A DNA stretch of 64,000 bases from JABWBP01 sp964522165 (GCA_964522165.1 CAZFVV010000008.1:1-64000), one strand, 5' to 3'. Numbered from the stretch's first letter, positions 51,716 through 60,285 are shown. Notes: generated from the letters alone by a model not told the origin. Translations and numbers: made by a program.

Positions 51716-53017
51716 ATGATGAAACAAATACTTTTCGTCAGCAGTGTCCTAATAACTCTGGCTTGTTTTAGTTTGAGTTGCGACAAGAAGCCCGCCACCG
51801 AAATAGAACGAATCTACCCGGAATCTTTCCAGGCATCGGTAGAAAACACTGCCGCAATTGCAAGGGCAGAGCAGCCCGTTATGCTGGATATTGCCGAAAT
51901 TCAGGCAAAATACCCGGCGTTCCTCGGAAGGGGAGCTACGCTCAATCCCCATGCTTTTGTGGTCTTCTCCGGGGAAAAGGAGCTTGCCAGCCAAACCATC
52001 GACCGCGATGGCGATGGCCAGGCGGATCAAATTGTGTTCGTTGCGGATTTTGCTTCTCAGGAAAAAAAGCCGCTGACGGTGCGGTTTGCCAAATCCGGCG
52101 ATGTAAAACGGGAGTATCCCAAACGAACCCAGGCGGAATTATCCCACAAAGTAGGCGGGCAGTTTGTGAATCGCGAGTACCAGGGGGGAGAATTTCGCAA
52201 TGTGCAGTTCCTCCGCGTGCCGCCGGAGCACAAGGATCACTCCTGGTTTATCCGCTACGAGGGGCCCGGCTGGGAATCCGATAAAGTTGGCTACCGCTTT
52301 TACTTAGACTGGCGCAACGCCACCGATATTTTCGGGAAAAAAACGCCCGCTATGGTTTTGCAGAACGTCGGCCTGGACGGCTTTGATTCCTACCACGAGA
52401 TGTCCGATTGGGGCATGGATATTCTGAAGGTCGGCGAATCCCTGGGTATCGGTTCGATTGCGATGTGGAGCCAGGGCAAAGCCAACCGCGTTGCTGCTAC
52501 CGATAGCGTTACCTGCGCCATTGTTGCCAACGGGCCGGTGTACTCCCAAATCCGTACCCGATATTTCGGCTGGGAGATGGACGGGAACAAATACGATTTG
52601 ACCTCCGATCTCTCCATTACCGCCGGCAGCCGCCTGACCCGGCATGAGCTTGCGATCAGCGGTTCCCCTGAAAATCTCTGCACCGGCATTGTCAAACTTT
52701 CCGATACGAATGTGCTGAAAAAAACCGGCGCGGAAAACGGCTGGTCCTACCTGGCAACCTACGGCAAACAAAGCTTAGCGGAGGACAATTTGGGTATGGC
52801 GGTTCTCTATAAAACCTCCGATCTGATCGAAATGCAGGAAGATCCCCACAGCTACGTGGCGGTTCTCAAACCCGTGGATGGCAAGCTGGAATACTATTTC
52901 CTGGCCGCCTGGGAAAAAGAGCCGGGCGGAATTCAAACCGAAGCGCAGTTTGTTCAATACCTGGAGAATGTAATTGTCGAGTTGGATTCTCCCCTGGCAG
53001 TAGGCAGTATGCAGTAA
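51716..53017 (+). CDS. DUF4861 family lipoprotein of the pectin locus
   Basis: A 433-aa exported protein with a lipobox 'SLSC'. 'RIYPESFQASVENTAAIARA', 'YRFYLDWRNATDIFGKKTP', 'LDGFDSYHEMSDWGMDILKV' and 'WSYLATYGKQSLAEDNLGMA' are characteristic of the DUF4861 family. That family is regularly encoded with pectin and alginate degradation genes and has a beta-sandwich fold like polysaccharide lyases, but its reaction is not established. ATG 51716 is favoured by GGAG at 51708-51711. The final residues 'AVGSMQ' are encoded by a GGCAGTA heptamer repeat that has entered the 3' end. Confidence 0.85.
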   Translation: MMKQILFVSSVLITLACFSLSCDKKPATEIERIYPESFQASVENTAAIARAEQPVMLDIAEIQAKYPAFLGRGATLNPHAFVVFSGEKELASQTIDRDGDGQADQIVFVADFASQEKKPLTVRFAKSGDVKREYPKRTQAELSHKVGGQFVNREYQGGEFRNVQFLRVPPEHKDHSWFIRYEGPGWESDKVGYRFYLDWRNATDIFGKKTPAMVLQNVGLDGFDSYHEMSDWGMDILKVGESLGIGSIAMWSQGKANRVAATDSVTCAIVANGPVYSQIRTRYFGWEMDGNKYDLTSDLSITAGSRLTRHELAISGSPENLCTGIVKLSDTNVLKKTGAENGWSYLATYGKQSLAEDNLGMAVLYKTSDLIEMQEDPHSYVAVLKPVDGKLEYYFLAAWEKEPGGIQTEAQFVQYLENVIVELDSPLAVGSMQ

Positions 53018-53026
53018 GCAGTATGC
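52996..53026 (+). repeat. GGCAGTA heptamer array at the 3' end of the DUF4861 gene
   Basis: Units GGCAGTA, GGCAGTA, TGCAGTA, AGCAGTA and a partial TGC. The stop codon (53015-53017) lies within the array, so it sets the C-terminus of the gene. A second GGCAGTA array lies at 54525-54554. Confidence 0.8.
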
Positions 53027-53081
53027 TCATTTACGAGACTCTCTCCAGTGCTCTGCCCCGGCTGACCGCATTCCCGTTTGA

Positions 53082-53168
53082 CTCGTTCCGAAGTTCTACT
53101 TCGGAACGCCCTTGCAAGCGAAGCTCAGCTTCGCGAACAGCGCCATTCAAAGCAGAGCTTTGAACGAG
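53082..53168. repeat. Cluster of three hairpins closed by an outer stem
   Basis: CTCGTTC (53082-53088) pairs with GAACGAG (53162-53168). Inside are CGTTCCGAAGT-tct-ACTTCGGAACG (53084-53108), GCGAAGC-tca-GCTTCGC (53118-53134) and TTCAAAGC-aga-GCTTTGAA (53146-53164). The hairpins compete with the outer stem at their ends. The architecture is like that of the 141-bp element at 10892. It precedes the cupin gene. Confidence 0.75.
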
Positions 53169-53191
53169 AATAGAAAGGGGAGTGAAGCAAG

Positions 53192-53650
53192 ATGAAGCGA
53201 AGAAATTTAGTAGTACTCTTATTGATGGTATTGCTTGCCGGATTCACCTTAGCCATAAAAGCACAATCCGCATCGGAGCAGGTGCAATCAGGCGATTCCA
53301 TACAATATTCCATTGAAAATTGCGTTAATGAATTCTCCATGGATAAAATTGAAAAAACAAAAGTAGGCTACCAATACTGGTTCGCTGATAAGAAGTTTGC
53401 TGATGGTAAGACAGTCAAAATGAGTGTTGTTCAACCGGATTCCGCAACCCACGCCCCCCATAAACATTCGGAAGATGAATTTTTCTTTGTGCTGGAAGGA
53501 ACCGCGGAGTTTTATTTAAACGGCGAGAAGCGAATCGTGGGAGAATACACCAGCCTTTATTGCCCATCCAATATGGAGCACGGCATTCGAAATGTGGGCA
53601 AAACGGAGCTAAAATACCTGGTTATCAAGAAGTATGAAAATGTCCGGTAG
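53192..53650 (+). CDS. Exported cupin-domain protein
   Basis: A 152-aa protein with a signal peptide (cleavage near 'AIKAQS') and one cupin barrel. Motif 1 is 'HKHSEDEFFFVLEG' (metal ligands His, His, Glu) and motif 2 is 'PSNMEHGIRNVG' (third His). In pectin loci the cupin KdgF linearises 4,5-unsaturated galacturonate to 5-keto-4-deoxyuronate, but known KdgF proteins are cytoplasmic and ~110 aa. This one would be periplasmic, which would fit the periplasmic GH105 product. Other sugar-isomerase or sensor roles are possible. GAAAGGGGAG precedes the ATG. Confidence 0.85.
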   Translation: MKRRNLVVLLLMVLLAGFTLAIKAQSASEQVQSGDSIQYSIENCVNEFSMDKIEKTKVGYQYWFADKKFADGKTVKMSVVQPDSATHAPHKHSEDEFFFVLEGTAEFYLNGEKRIVGEYTSLYCPSNMEHGIRNVGKTELKYLVIKKYENVR

Positions 53651-53656
53651 CCGGAT

Positions 53657-53717
53657 CAGGATGAATATAATCCGGTGAATCCTGCTTGTGCCTTTGGTAT
53701 TCATCCTGTCAAAAAAT
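53657..53717. repeat. Inverted repeat of the GACAGGAT family, copy 2
   Basis: CAGGATGAATA (53657-53667) pairs with TATTCATCCTG (53698-53708), followed by TCAAAAAAT as in the copies at 47219 and 60273. It lies between the cupin and kduD genes. Confidence 0.65.
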
Positions 53718-53746
53718 GAAGCTTGTTTATGATGAAAGAAGATGAG

Positions 53747-54520
53747 ATGAGCAACTCAAATATTCTGGAAAAATTCCGCTTAGATGGCAAGGTGGCCCTG
53801 GTGACCGGCTGCAACCGCGGCATCGGAATGGCCTATGCCGAGGCTCTGGCGGAAGCCGGGGCGGACATCATCGGCGTGTGGCGAACCGGGGAGATTGATT
53901 TCTGCGCCGATGTGGTACATTCATTGGGAAGAAAGTGCAAGGGCTACACCTGCGATTTTGCCGATAGAGATTCCCTCTACGCATTCATCAAAGAAGTGAA
54001 ATCGGATTTCCCGAAAATTGACATTCTGGTAAACAACGCCGGAACGATCATGCGCAAGCCCGCCGCCGAGCATCCCGATGATTACTGGGACACGGTCATC
54101 AACGTCAACCTGAACGCCCAGTTTATTTTGACCCGGGAAATTGGCAAAGAGATGGTGGGCCGGGGGAGCGGGAAGGTTATCTTTATTGCTTCGTTGCTCT
54201 CCTTCCAGGGCGGTATTACCGTTCCGGGATATGCCGCTTCCAAAGGGGGTATAAAGCAATTGACCATGGCCTTCGCCAACGAATGGGCTTCCAAAGGCGT
54301 CAATGTGAATGCCATCGCGCCGGGGTACATTGCCACCGACAATACCAAAGCGTTGCGGGAAGATCCGCTACGCAACAAGGCTATTCTGGAGCGCATCCCC
54401 GCCGGGCGCTGGGGTAATCCGGATGATTTAAAAGGTGCGGTGGTGTTCCTGGCATCCGCTGCCTCGGATTATCTGAACGGCCACGTGCTGGTGGTGGATG
54501 GGGGGTGGATGGCGAGATGA
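53747..54520 (+). CDS. kduD: 2-dehydro-3-deoxy-D-gluconate 5-dehydrogenase (SDR)
   Basis: A 257-aa classical short-chain dehydrogenase that reduces 2,5-diketo-3-deoxygluconate (from KduI) to 2-keto-3-deoxygluconate. The NAD-binding motif is 'VTGCNRGIG', the structural motif is 'NNAG', and the catalytic residues are Ser in 'IASLLSFQGG' and 'YAASK'. 'FRLDGKVALVTG', 'GVWRTGE', 'VNAIAPGYIATDNT' and 'IPAGRWGNPDDL' are typical of KduD. Earlier in-frame ATGs (from 53723) exist; 53747 matches the usual KduD N-terminus. The kduI neighbour supports the call. Confidence 0.9.
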   Translation: MSNSNILEKFRLDGKVALVTGCNRGIGMAYAEALAEAGADIIGVWRTGEIDFCADVVHSLGRKCKGYTCDFADRDSLYAFIKEVKSDFPKIDILVNNAGTIMRKPAAEHPDDYWDTVINVNLNAQFILTREIGKEMVGRGSGKVIFIASLLSFQGGITVPGYAASKGGIKQLTMAFANEWASKGVNVNAIAPGYIATDNTKALREDPLRNKAILERIPAGRWGNPDDLKGAVVFLASAASDYLNGHVLVVDGGWMAR

Positions 54521-54521
54521 A

Positions 54522-54736
54522 AGTAGGCAGTATGCAGTTAGGCAGTAGGCAGTTAAACCCGGAAGGTTTAATCCCGACAAATTAACAGGGATGTTAATGG
54601 TTTTGTCGGGATTGCAATAGGCAGTCGAGTAGTAGTGCACGTTGGCAGAGATAGTCCGCTAACCTCGGAGAGGTTATATTATTGTAGCTATTGTCAAATC
54701 CCCGCATTGTTCCAAATCCTCGTAGAGGATTCATAA
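54522..54736. repeat. Composite repeat spacer (GGCAGTA heptamers plus several hairpins)
   Basis: Heptamers GGCAGTA/GGCAGTT fill 54525-54554. They are followed by AACC-cggaa-GGTT, by AATCCCGACAAA pairing with TTTGTCGGGATT (~54571-54614), by TAACCTCggAGAGGTTA with a tail 'TATTATTGTAGC' (~54659-54685), and by AATCCTCgtAGAGGATT (~54715-54731). The CCTC-nn-GAGG hairpin plus ATATTATTGTAG tail resembles widespread Bacteroidetes spacer repeats (from memory). No gene was found in this 230-bp spacer. Confidence 0.65.
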
Positions 54737-54753
54737 AGAAGGAGAAACGACAC

Positions 54754-55584
54754 ATGGAAATTAAATACGTTGCCGACAAAATCAGCTATAAGAGAATGAC
54801 CACCGCGGAGCTTCGGGAATCTTACCTTGTGGAGAACCTGTTTGAGACGGGAAAAATTCAACTGTATTATGTGGATGTGGATCGCACGATTGTCGGGTCG
54901 ATTACGCCTGCTTCGGAAAAGCTGAGTTTGTCGGGCGCGAAGGAATTGGCGGCGGATTATTTTGCGGAGCGCCGGGAAATCGGGATCATCAATATCGCTG
55001 AAAACGGAACCATTTCGGTAGATGGAAAACAATTTGAACTGAAAAATAAGGATTGCCTGTATATCGGTCGCGGCAGCAAAGAAATTGCTTTTACGAGTTC
55101 CAATCCCAGTAATCCGGCAAAATTCTACCTGATGAGCTACCCGGCCCATCAAGCCTATCCGAGCAAATTGATAACCAAAAAAGAAGCCAACAAAGTGGAG
55201 TTGGGTTCCGGCCGGGAAGCGAACAAACGCATCATTTACCAGATGATCCGCCCCGGGGTGGCGGAAAGCTGCCAGATCGTGATGGGTTTTACCGAACTGG
55301 CCGAAGGCAGCATCTGGAACACCATGCCGCCTCATACCCATGAGCGCCGCTCCGAGGTCTATATGTATTTCGATCTGCCGGAAAACGCCCGGGTGTTCCA
55401 TTTTATGGGGGAACCCCTGGAAACCCGGAGCCTGGTATTGAAAAACGGCCAGGCGGTGATTTCCCCCAGTTGGTCGATCCACGCCGGGGCCGGCACCAGC
55501 AATTACACCTTTATCTGGTGCATGGGCGGGGAGAACCAGGAGTTTGACGACATGGATTTTGTGGAAATGAGCGGGTTGAGATGA
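54754..55584 (+). CDS. kduI: 5-dehydro-4-deoxy-D-glucuronate isomerase
   Basis: A 276-aa cupin-fold isomerase converting 5-keto-4-deoxyuronate to 2,5-diketo-3-deoxygluconate. The zinc site is visible: 'MPPHTHERRSEVYMYF' (His, His, Glu) and 'WSIHAGAGTSNYTFIW' (His). The ending 'MDFVEMSGLR' is close to that of E. coli KduI, and the length matches. AAGGAG at ~54738 marks the ATG at 54754; an upstream in-frame ATG at 54691 would translate the hairpin repeat and is rejected. Together with kduD it forms the DKI branch for products of the lyases. Confidence 0.95.
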   Translation: MEIKYVADKISYKRMTTAELRESYLVENLFETGKIQLYYVDVDRTIVGSITPASEKLSLSGAKELAADYFAERREIGIINIAENGTISVDGKQFELKNKDCLYIGRGSKEIAFTSSNPSNPAKFYLMSYPAHQAYPSKLITKKEANKVELGSGREANKRIIYQMIRPGVAESCQIVMGFTELAEGSIWNTMPPHTHERRSEVYMYFDLPENARVFHFMGEPLETRSLVLKNGQAVISPSWSIHAGAGTSNYTFIWCMGGENQEFDDMDFVEMSGLR

Positions 55585-55650
55585 TTGGAGCGTTTAAAAA
55601 TATGAGAATGATTTATGAGAATGTCGGGTTTTAATTCCTTGAAATACTCA

Positions 55651-55722
55651 GATCGTCGCGTATTACGTAGTCCGTATTGCGTAGTGCCTAATACGAAATA
55701 CGCAATACGAAATACGCAATAC
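55651..55722. repeat. TATTGCG/CGCAATA heptamer array, second locus
   Basis: Left arm words CGCGTATTACGTA and CCGTATTGCGTA face right arm words TACGCAATACG and TACGCAATAC, an imperfect inverted array of the same family as at 48878. Flanking words ACTCAG (55647) and CTGAGT (55724) extend the pairing. It fills the gap between kduI and uxaC. Confidence 0.7.
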
Positions 55723-55786
55723 CCTGAGTGTCTCACACAAGAGTTTCTCATAACACCAAAAGTTATTATTAATACAAGGTCAACCA

Positions 55787-57190
55787 ATGTTAAACCCCTA
55801 TCGTTTTTTTGATCCTAACCCGGAGATTCGTAGAATCGCATTCGATCTGTATTCATCGGTGAAGGATTTGCCGATTGTCTCCCCGCACGGGCATGTGGAC
55901 CCGAAAATCCTGGCAAACAACCAACCGTTTCCCGATCCCACGGAATTGATCATCATTCCCGACCATTACATTTTCCGGATGCTCTATTCCCAGGGGATTT
56001 CCATGGAATCGTTGGGCGTGCCCACCCCCGATGGCACGCCGGTGGAGTCCGACCATCGCAAAATCTGGCGGATTTTTGCCAACAATTTCTATCTTTTTGC
56101 CGGAACGCCCACCGGCATCTGGCTGGCCCATGAATTTGCAGAAGTGTTTGGCATCGAAGAAAAACTGACTGCCGCCAATGCGGATAAGATTTATGATCAG
56201 CTTCAGGAAAAATTACAATCTCCGGAATTTCTCCCCCGCGCCCTCTTCGACCGTTTCAACATCGAAGTGCTGACTACCACCGACGGCGCGGCGGATTCCC
56301 TGGAACATCACCGGAAAATTCGCCAATCGGGATGGAAAGGGCGGGTGGTTCCCTGCTTTCGCCCCGATGCGGTGGTGGATTTCCTCCGCCCCAACTGGAA
56401 GGAAGAGATCGAGACGCTCGGAGCCGCTTCCGGCATTGATATTCATGATTTCAAGTCTTTCATCAAGGCTATCGAAAATCGCCGGTCATATTTCAAAGAA
56501 ATGGGCGCGACTTCCACCGACCAGGGGATCGTCAGCCCCCGAACCCATGAACTTTCCCCGGCGGAGGCGGATGCCCTCTTTCAACGCGCCTTAAAAGGGC
56601 AGGCCACGGCGGAGGATGCAGCGTTGTTCACTGCCCACATGCTGATGGAAATGGCCGGCATGAGCGTGGAAGACGGGCTGGTGATGCAGATTCACCCCGG
56701 TTCGTTCCGCAATCACAACCGTTTTGTTTTTGAACGATTTGGCCTCGACAAGGGCTGCGATATTCCCATCCGGACCGAGTACACCAAAAATCTTTACGAA
56801 TTACTGAACAAATACGGCAATGATCCTCGCCTGACCCTGGTGATTTTCACCCTGGATGAATCCACCTATTCCCGGGAACTGGCGCCGCTGGCCGGGCATT
56901 ATCCGGCGCTAAAGCTGGGCCCGCCCTGGTGGTTTCACGACAGCATCGAAGGGATGACCCGTTTCCGGCAACGGGTGACGGAAACCGCCGGCATCTACAA
57001 CACCGTGGGATTCAACGACGATACCCGCGCATTTCCCTCCATTCCCGCCCGGCACGATTTAAACCGCCGCATTGACGCCAATTTCCTGGCAAGACTGGTG
57101 GCGCGCCACATTATCGACGAGGACGACGCCCGGCGGATGATCCGCGCCCTGGCGTATGAATTGGTGAAAAGCGCTTATAAATTAGGATAA
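55787..57190 (+). CDS. uxaC: Glucuronate/galacturonate isomerase
   Basis: A 467-aa UxaC of the amidohydrolase superfamily, converting D-galacturonate to tagaturonate and D-glucuronate to fructuronate. Visible marks are the metal-binding 'VSPHGHVDPKIL', 'DRFNIEVLTTTDGAADSLEH', 'MQIHPGSFRNHN' and 'TVGFNDDTRAFPSIPARHDL'. The length is as expected. It starts at ATG 55787 in a weak ribosome context. Together with the next gene (UxaE) it would route galacturonate to fructuronate without UxaB/UxaA. Confidence 0.95.
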   Translation: MLNPYRFFDPNPEIRRIAFDLYSSVKDLPIVSPHGHVDPKILANNQPFPDPTELIIIPDHYIFRMLYSQGISMESLGVPTPDGTPVESDHRKIWRIFANNFYLFAGTPTGIWLAHEFAEVFGIEEKLTAANADKIYDQLQEKLQSPEFLPRALFDRFNIEVLTTTDGAADSLEHHRKIRQSGWKGRVVPCFRPDAVVDFLRPNWKEEIETLGAASGIDIHDFKSFIKAIENRRSYFKEMGATSTDQGIVSPRTHELSPAEADALFQRALKGQATAEDAALFTAHMLMEMAGMSVEDGLVMQIHPGSFRNHNRFVFERFGLDKGCDIPIRTEYTKNLYELLNKYGNDPRLTLVIFTLDESTYSRELAPLAGHYPALKLGPPWWFHDSIEGMTRFRQRVTETAGIYNTVGFNDDTRAFPSIPARHDLNRRIDANFLARLVARHIIDEDDARRMIRALAYELVKSAYKLG

Positions 57191-57193
57191 AAA

Positions 57194-57346
57194 GGAGTGC
57201 AAAATTTATTTTGCAAGAGAAAGAGTTTTCATAAACCTGAGGCAGAGCCTCACCAATACGTTCCGCCGCAGAGCAGCGGAACGAGCAATCTCAATTTCTC
57301 GTCACATGGCTCTGCCGGGTGACGAACAGGGGAGGTTCTGCCTCCC
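57194..57346. repeat. Array of five hairpins between uxaC and uxaE
   Basis: GGAGTGCAAAAT.ATTTTGC (57195-57214), TGAGGC-aga-GCCTCA (57238-57252), CGTTCCGC..GCGGAACG with an inner GC-aga-GC (57259-57283), TCGTCAC..GTGACGA with an inner GGC-tct-GCC (57299-57325) and GGGAGG-ttctg-CCTCCC (57330-57346). Most share an AGA or TCT centre. No gene was found in this 215-bp spacer. The array may be transcribed with the operon. Confidence 0.75.
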
Positions 57347-57405
57347 GTTATAACAAAGTTGATTTTTTAAAAATCATTATTGTGCTTTTCAGGAGAAGAT
57401 GAAAA

Positions 57406-58968
57406 ATGAATTTGAACGAACTATTTGAACTCTCTGGAAAAGAAATTACTTCCGTTCAGCAAAATCTTGAGGTAGAACTGAACTCAACCCTCTCCGTGCA
57501 AGCATACTCACGGTCCATCAACACTATGGAAGGTGCGGTGTTTTTCATGGCTCGGAAAAATTCCGAAAAATACCTGTTCCTCCTGGGAAAACAGGAGTCG
57601 GCCTCCCTCTTAGATCATTTTGAAGGGGAAATGCTAAAGCAGCCGGAACAGATGAATGCCGTTCGCGTGAAAAAATGTTTTCAGAACCATCACAACGCCC
57701 GGCAAATCCAACAAATATTCGATTGGACCCGCCCGCGGCTGCTCGGTCTGCACAATTCCTTCGGATTCGGAGACCGCCTCGGCATCGCCAATCCCGCTCA
57801 TGTTCGCTCCCTGGCAGGTAGTGATTTTGCGCCGGTAATTGCCCAGCAATCTATCCGGGAGTTGACCCGCACCGAACGTTCCGCCGATGAAGTAATGGAT
57901 GCCGCGGTCTGGGCGGTGTTCCAGGAAGGCTATAAAAAAGGCTTCGGGGCGGACGCCGATCATTTGAAAACCACCGCCGACATCGACCGCATGGTGAAAG
58001 CCGGTTTCACCATGTTCACCATCGACCCCGGCGATTATGTGGTAAACGAGGCCGACACTCTCCCTGATAATGAACTTGAAGCGCGGGTTCAAATCCTGGG
58101 CTATGATTTTATCAAGCTGGATACGGAACGCTTTGTGCGGCAATTCGCGGATCAACCCGTCCGGATTTCTTCTGACTTTTCGTTACAACCGGATCGCAAT
58201 GCAGCACTGAAAGCCCTTCTGAAATATGGCGGGGTGATTGACCATACCGCAAAAATGTATCATTATCTGAAAAATCAATACCCGGATCACCCGGCGGAAA
58301 TCGAACTCTCGGTGGATGAAACCGATTCGGTGACCTCCCCGTTCGAGCACTTTTTTGTGGTCTCGGAACTCAAGAAATTGGGCGTGGCGTTGATCAGCTT
58401 AGCGCCGCGCTTTGTGGGACGCTTCGAGAAAGGGATTGATTACATCGGGGATTTGGCAGAGTTTCGCCGGGAATATCTCAAACATATTAAAATTGCCGAA
58501 TTCCTGGGGCCCTATAAAATCAGCCTGCACTCCGGAAGCGATAAGTTTTCCGTTTACAAAGAAATCGGTGCGCTGCGGGAAGGGCGCGTGCATGTAAAGA
58601 CCGCCGGGACCAGCTACTTAGAAGCGTTGAAAACCGCGGCGATGGCCGAACCCGCTCTCTTCCGGGAGATTCTTGATTTTTCGCGGAGTTTGTATGAAAG
58701 CGAAAAGAAAAGCTATCACGTTTCTGCGGAACTTGCGAAAGTGCCTGCTGCCAATCAGCTAAGCGATTCACAACTGCTGGCGCTTTTTGAGCAAAACGAC
58801 GCCCGGCAAGTTTTGCATGTGACTTTCGGAAAGGTATTAACCGGCAAAAAAGAAGATGGCAGCTATCGTTTCAAAGACCGCTTAATCCGCTGCCTGAAGG
58901 AAAACGAGGAAACCCATTATCGGAATTTGCTAAACCATTTTCAGCGCCATCTGCAACCGTTTCGATAA
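57406..58968 (+). CDS. uxaE: Tagaturonate/fructuronate epimerase
   Basis: A 520-aa protein of the UxaE family, which epimerises tagaturonate to fructuronate in the isomerase-epimerase route described for Thermotoga. Characteristic blocks are 'GLHNSFGFGDRLGIANPAH', 'GYKKGFGADADHLKTTADID', 'FTIDPGDYVVNEAD' and 'LHSGSDKFSVYKEIGALREG'. The length and position directly after uxaC agree. AGGAGAAG lies upstream of the ATG. It removes the need for a separate altronate branch. Confidence 0.92.
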   Translation: MNLNELFELSGKEITSVQQNLEVELNSTLSVQAYSRSINTMEGAVFFMARKNSEKYLFLLGKQESASLLDHFEGEMLKQPEQMNAVRVKKCFQNHHNARQIQQIFDWTRPRLLGLHNSFGFGDRLGIANPAHVRSLAGSDFAPVIAQQSIRELTRTERSADEVMDAAVWAVFQEGYKKGFGADADHLKTTADIDRMVKAGFTMFTIDPGDYVVNEADTLPDNELEARVQILGYDFIKLDTERFVRQFADQPVRISSDFSLQPDRNAALKALLKYGGVIDHTAKMYHYLKNQYPDHPAEIELSVDETDSVTSPFEHFFVVSELKKLGVALISLAPRFVGRFEKGIDYIGDLAEFRREYLKHIKIAEFLGPYKISLHSGSDKFSVYKEIGALREGRVHVKTAGTSYLEALKTAAMAEPALFREILDFSRSLYESEKKSYHVSAELAKVPAANQLSDSQLLALFEQNDARQVLHVTFGKVLTGKKEDGSYRFKDRLIRCLKENEETHYRNLLNHFQRHLQPFR

Positions 58969-58971
58969 TTC

Positions 58972-59162
58972 GGAGTGCAAAACTTCAGTTTTGCAGGTTA
59001 AAAGGCTTTTTATAAGTTGCCACAAAGGCTCAAAGTCACAAAGGAATCACAATGAATTATTAATCAAACTTAGTGGAACTTCGTGTTTTAGTGTCTTTGT
59101 GGCATTAATCCAGGGTTCAACACAATTTCTAAGCCCGGGGTCAAACTGAAGTTTGACACTCC
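58972..59162. repeat. Composite palindrome spacer between uxaE and the mannonate SDR gene
   Basis: GGAGTG (58972) and CACTCC (59157-59162) form outer arms. Inside are GCAAAACT-tc-AGTTTTGC (58977-58994), TGCCACAAAG (59018-59027) pairing with CTTTGTGGCA (59095-59104), and GTCAAAC-tgaa-GTTTGAC (59140-59157). No gene was found. It is of the same style as the other pectin-locus spacers. Confidence 0.7.
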
Positions 59163-59181
59163 TGATATTTCGGAGAGATCG

Positions 59182-60015
59182 ATGGATTTGAAAGAAATAA
59201 CTCAACAATACGACTTCACCGGCAAGACCATCGTTATTACCGGCGCGACCGGGGTGATCGGCGGGGAAATTTCCTGCGCCCTGGTGGGCTGCGGCGCTAA
59301 TGTGGCGATGATGGATCGCAACCTGAAATTGGAAGAAGAACTGGTGAAGCGCATCGAAACCTCCGTCGGAAAGGTGATTATTGTTTATGGCAATGTGCTG
59401 AAGCGCCCGACCCTGGAAAAATGCGCCGCTAAAATACTGGATGAATTCGGCAGGATCGACTGCCTGATCAACGCCGCCGGGGGCAATCACCCCGACGCCA
59501 CCACCGGCCCGCAAAAACCGTTCTTCGATCTGCCGGAAAAAGCCTTGCAGTTCACGTCCGATTTGAACCTGCTCGGCACCATTCTCCCCAGCCAGGTATT
59601 CGGGAAATACATGGCGGAAAAAAAAGAGGGCATCATTCTCAACGTTACTTCGATGAACGCCTTCCGGCCCCTCACCCGCATTCCGGCCTATTCCGCCGCG
59701 AAAGCGGCGGTCAGCAATTTCACCCAATGGCTGGCGGTGCATATGGCGCAGGAATACTCGCCCAATATTCGCGTGAACGCCATTGCCCCGGGGTTTTTCC
59801 TCACCCGGCAAAACCGCTTTTTGCTGACCGACGAGAAAAGCGGGGAATTGACTCCCCGGGGTAAATCTATTATCGCCCATACCCCGATGGGGAGATTCGG
59901 AAATCCGGAAGATTTACTGGGCGCAGTGCTGTGGCTGCTCTCCCCGGCTTCAAAGTTTGTTACCGGAATTGTGCTACCGATTGACGGCGGATTCAGCGCC
60001 TTTTCCGGGGTGTAG
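59182..60015 (+). CDS. SDR-family D-mannonate oxidoreductase (UxuB/YjmF-like)
   Basis: A 277-aa short-chain dehydrogenase resembling the Bacillus YjmF-type D-mannonate oxidoreductase, which reduces fructuronate to mannonate. NAD motif 'ITGATGVIGGEIS', 'INAAGGNHPDATTG', catalytic Ser in 'NVTSMNAFRP' and 'YSAAKAAVSNFT' are visible. 'NAIAPGFFLTRQNRFLLTDE' is typical for the group. The neighbourhood (UxaC, UxaE, Eda, KdgK) fits. Gluconate 5-dehydrogenase is an alternative for the family. It starts at ATG 59182 with CGGAGAG upstream. Confidence 0.85.
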   Translation: MDLKEITQQYDFTGKTIVITGATGVIGGEISCALVGCGANVAMMDRNLKLEEELVKRIETSVGKVIIVYGNVLKRPTLEKCAAKILDEFGRIDCLINAAGGNHPDATTGPQKPFFDLPEKALQFTSDLNLLGTILPSQVFGKYMAEKKEGIILNVTSMNAFRPLTRIPAYSAAKAAVSNFTQWLAVHMAQEYSPNIRVNAIAPGFFLTRQNRFLLTDEKSGELTPRGKSIIAHTPMGRFGNPEDLLGAVLWLLSPASKFVTGIVLPIDGGFSAFSGV

Positions 60016-60044
60016 GGTTTTTCTATAGACAGAACCGGTCTTAA

Positions 60045-60285
60045 TTTTTGACAGGATTTACAGGATGAACCGGATGATAGATAAGTAAGTGATATTATTA
60101 AATCGACACTTTTGTCATTCCCGCATGTTTTTAGCGGGAATCCATAATAGCAAGGGTTTGGATGCCCGATAACTACATTCGGGCATGACACTTTGCACCC
60201 CAAAAGTGTCGTTTATATAAGCGCGATTACTTACTTAAAATCTAAGGATAAAATATCTTGTTGATCCCGTTGATCCTGTCAAAAA
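60045..60285. repeat. Nested inverted repeats (one element inside another)
   Basis: Outer arms TTTTTGACAGGAT (60045-60057) and ATCCTGTCAAAAA (60273-60285); middle arms TAAGTAAGT (60082-60090) with ACTTACTTA (60229-60237) and CGACACTTTT (60104-60113) with AAAAGTGTCG (60202-60211); inner element 60114-60189 given separately. The order suggests successive insertions of small palindromes. No gene was found in this 300-bp spacer. Confidence 0.8.
60114..60189. repeat. GTCATTCCCGC element, copy 1
   Basis: A 76-bp unit bounded by GTCAT and ATGAC, with two hairpins (ATTCCCGC..GCGGGAAT and ATGCCCGA..TTCGGGCAT). Copy 2 at 63471-63547 has the same arms and a different centre. It is a small dispersed palindromic element. 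Confidence 0.85.

Noticed and set aside
53192..53650. Firm naming of the cupin as kdgF
   Set aside because: The signal peptide and longer length differ from known cytoplasmic KdgF; the motif alone does not prove the reaction.
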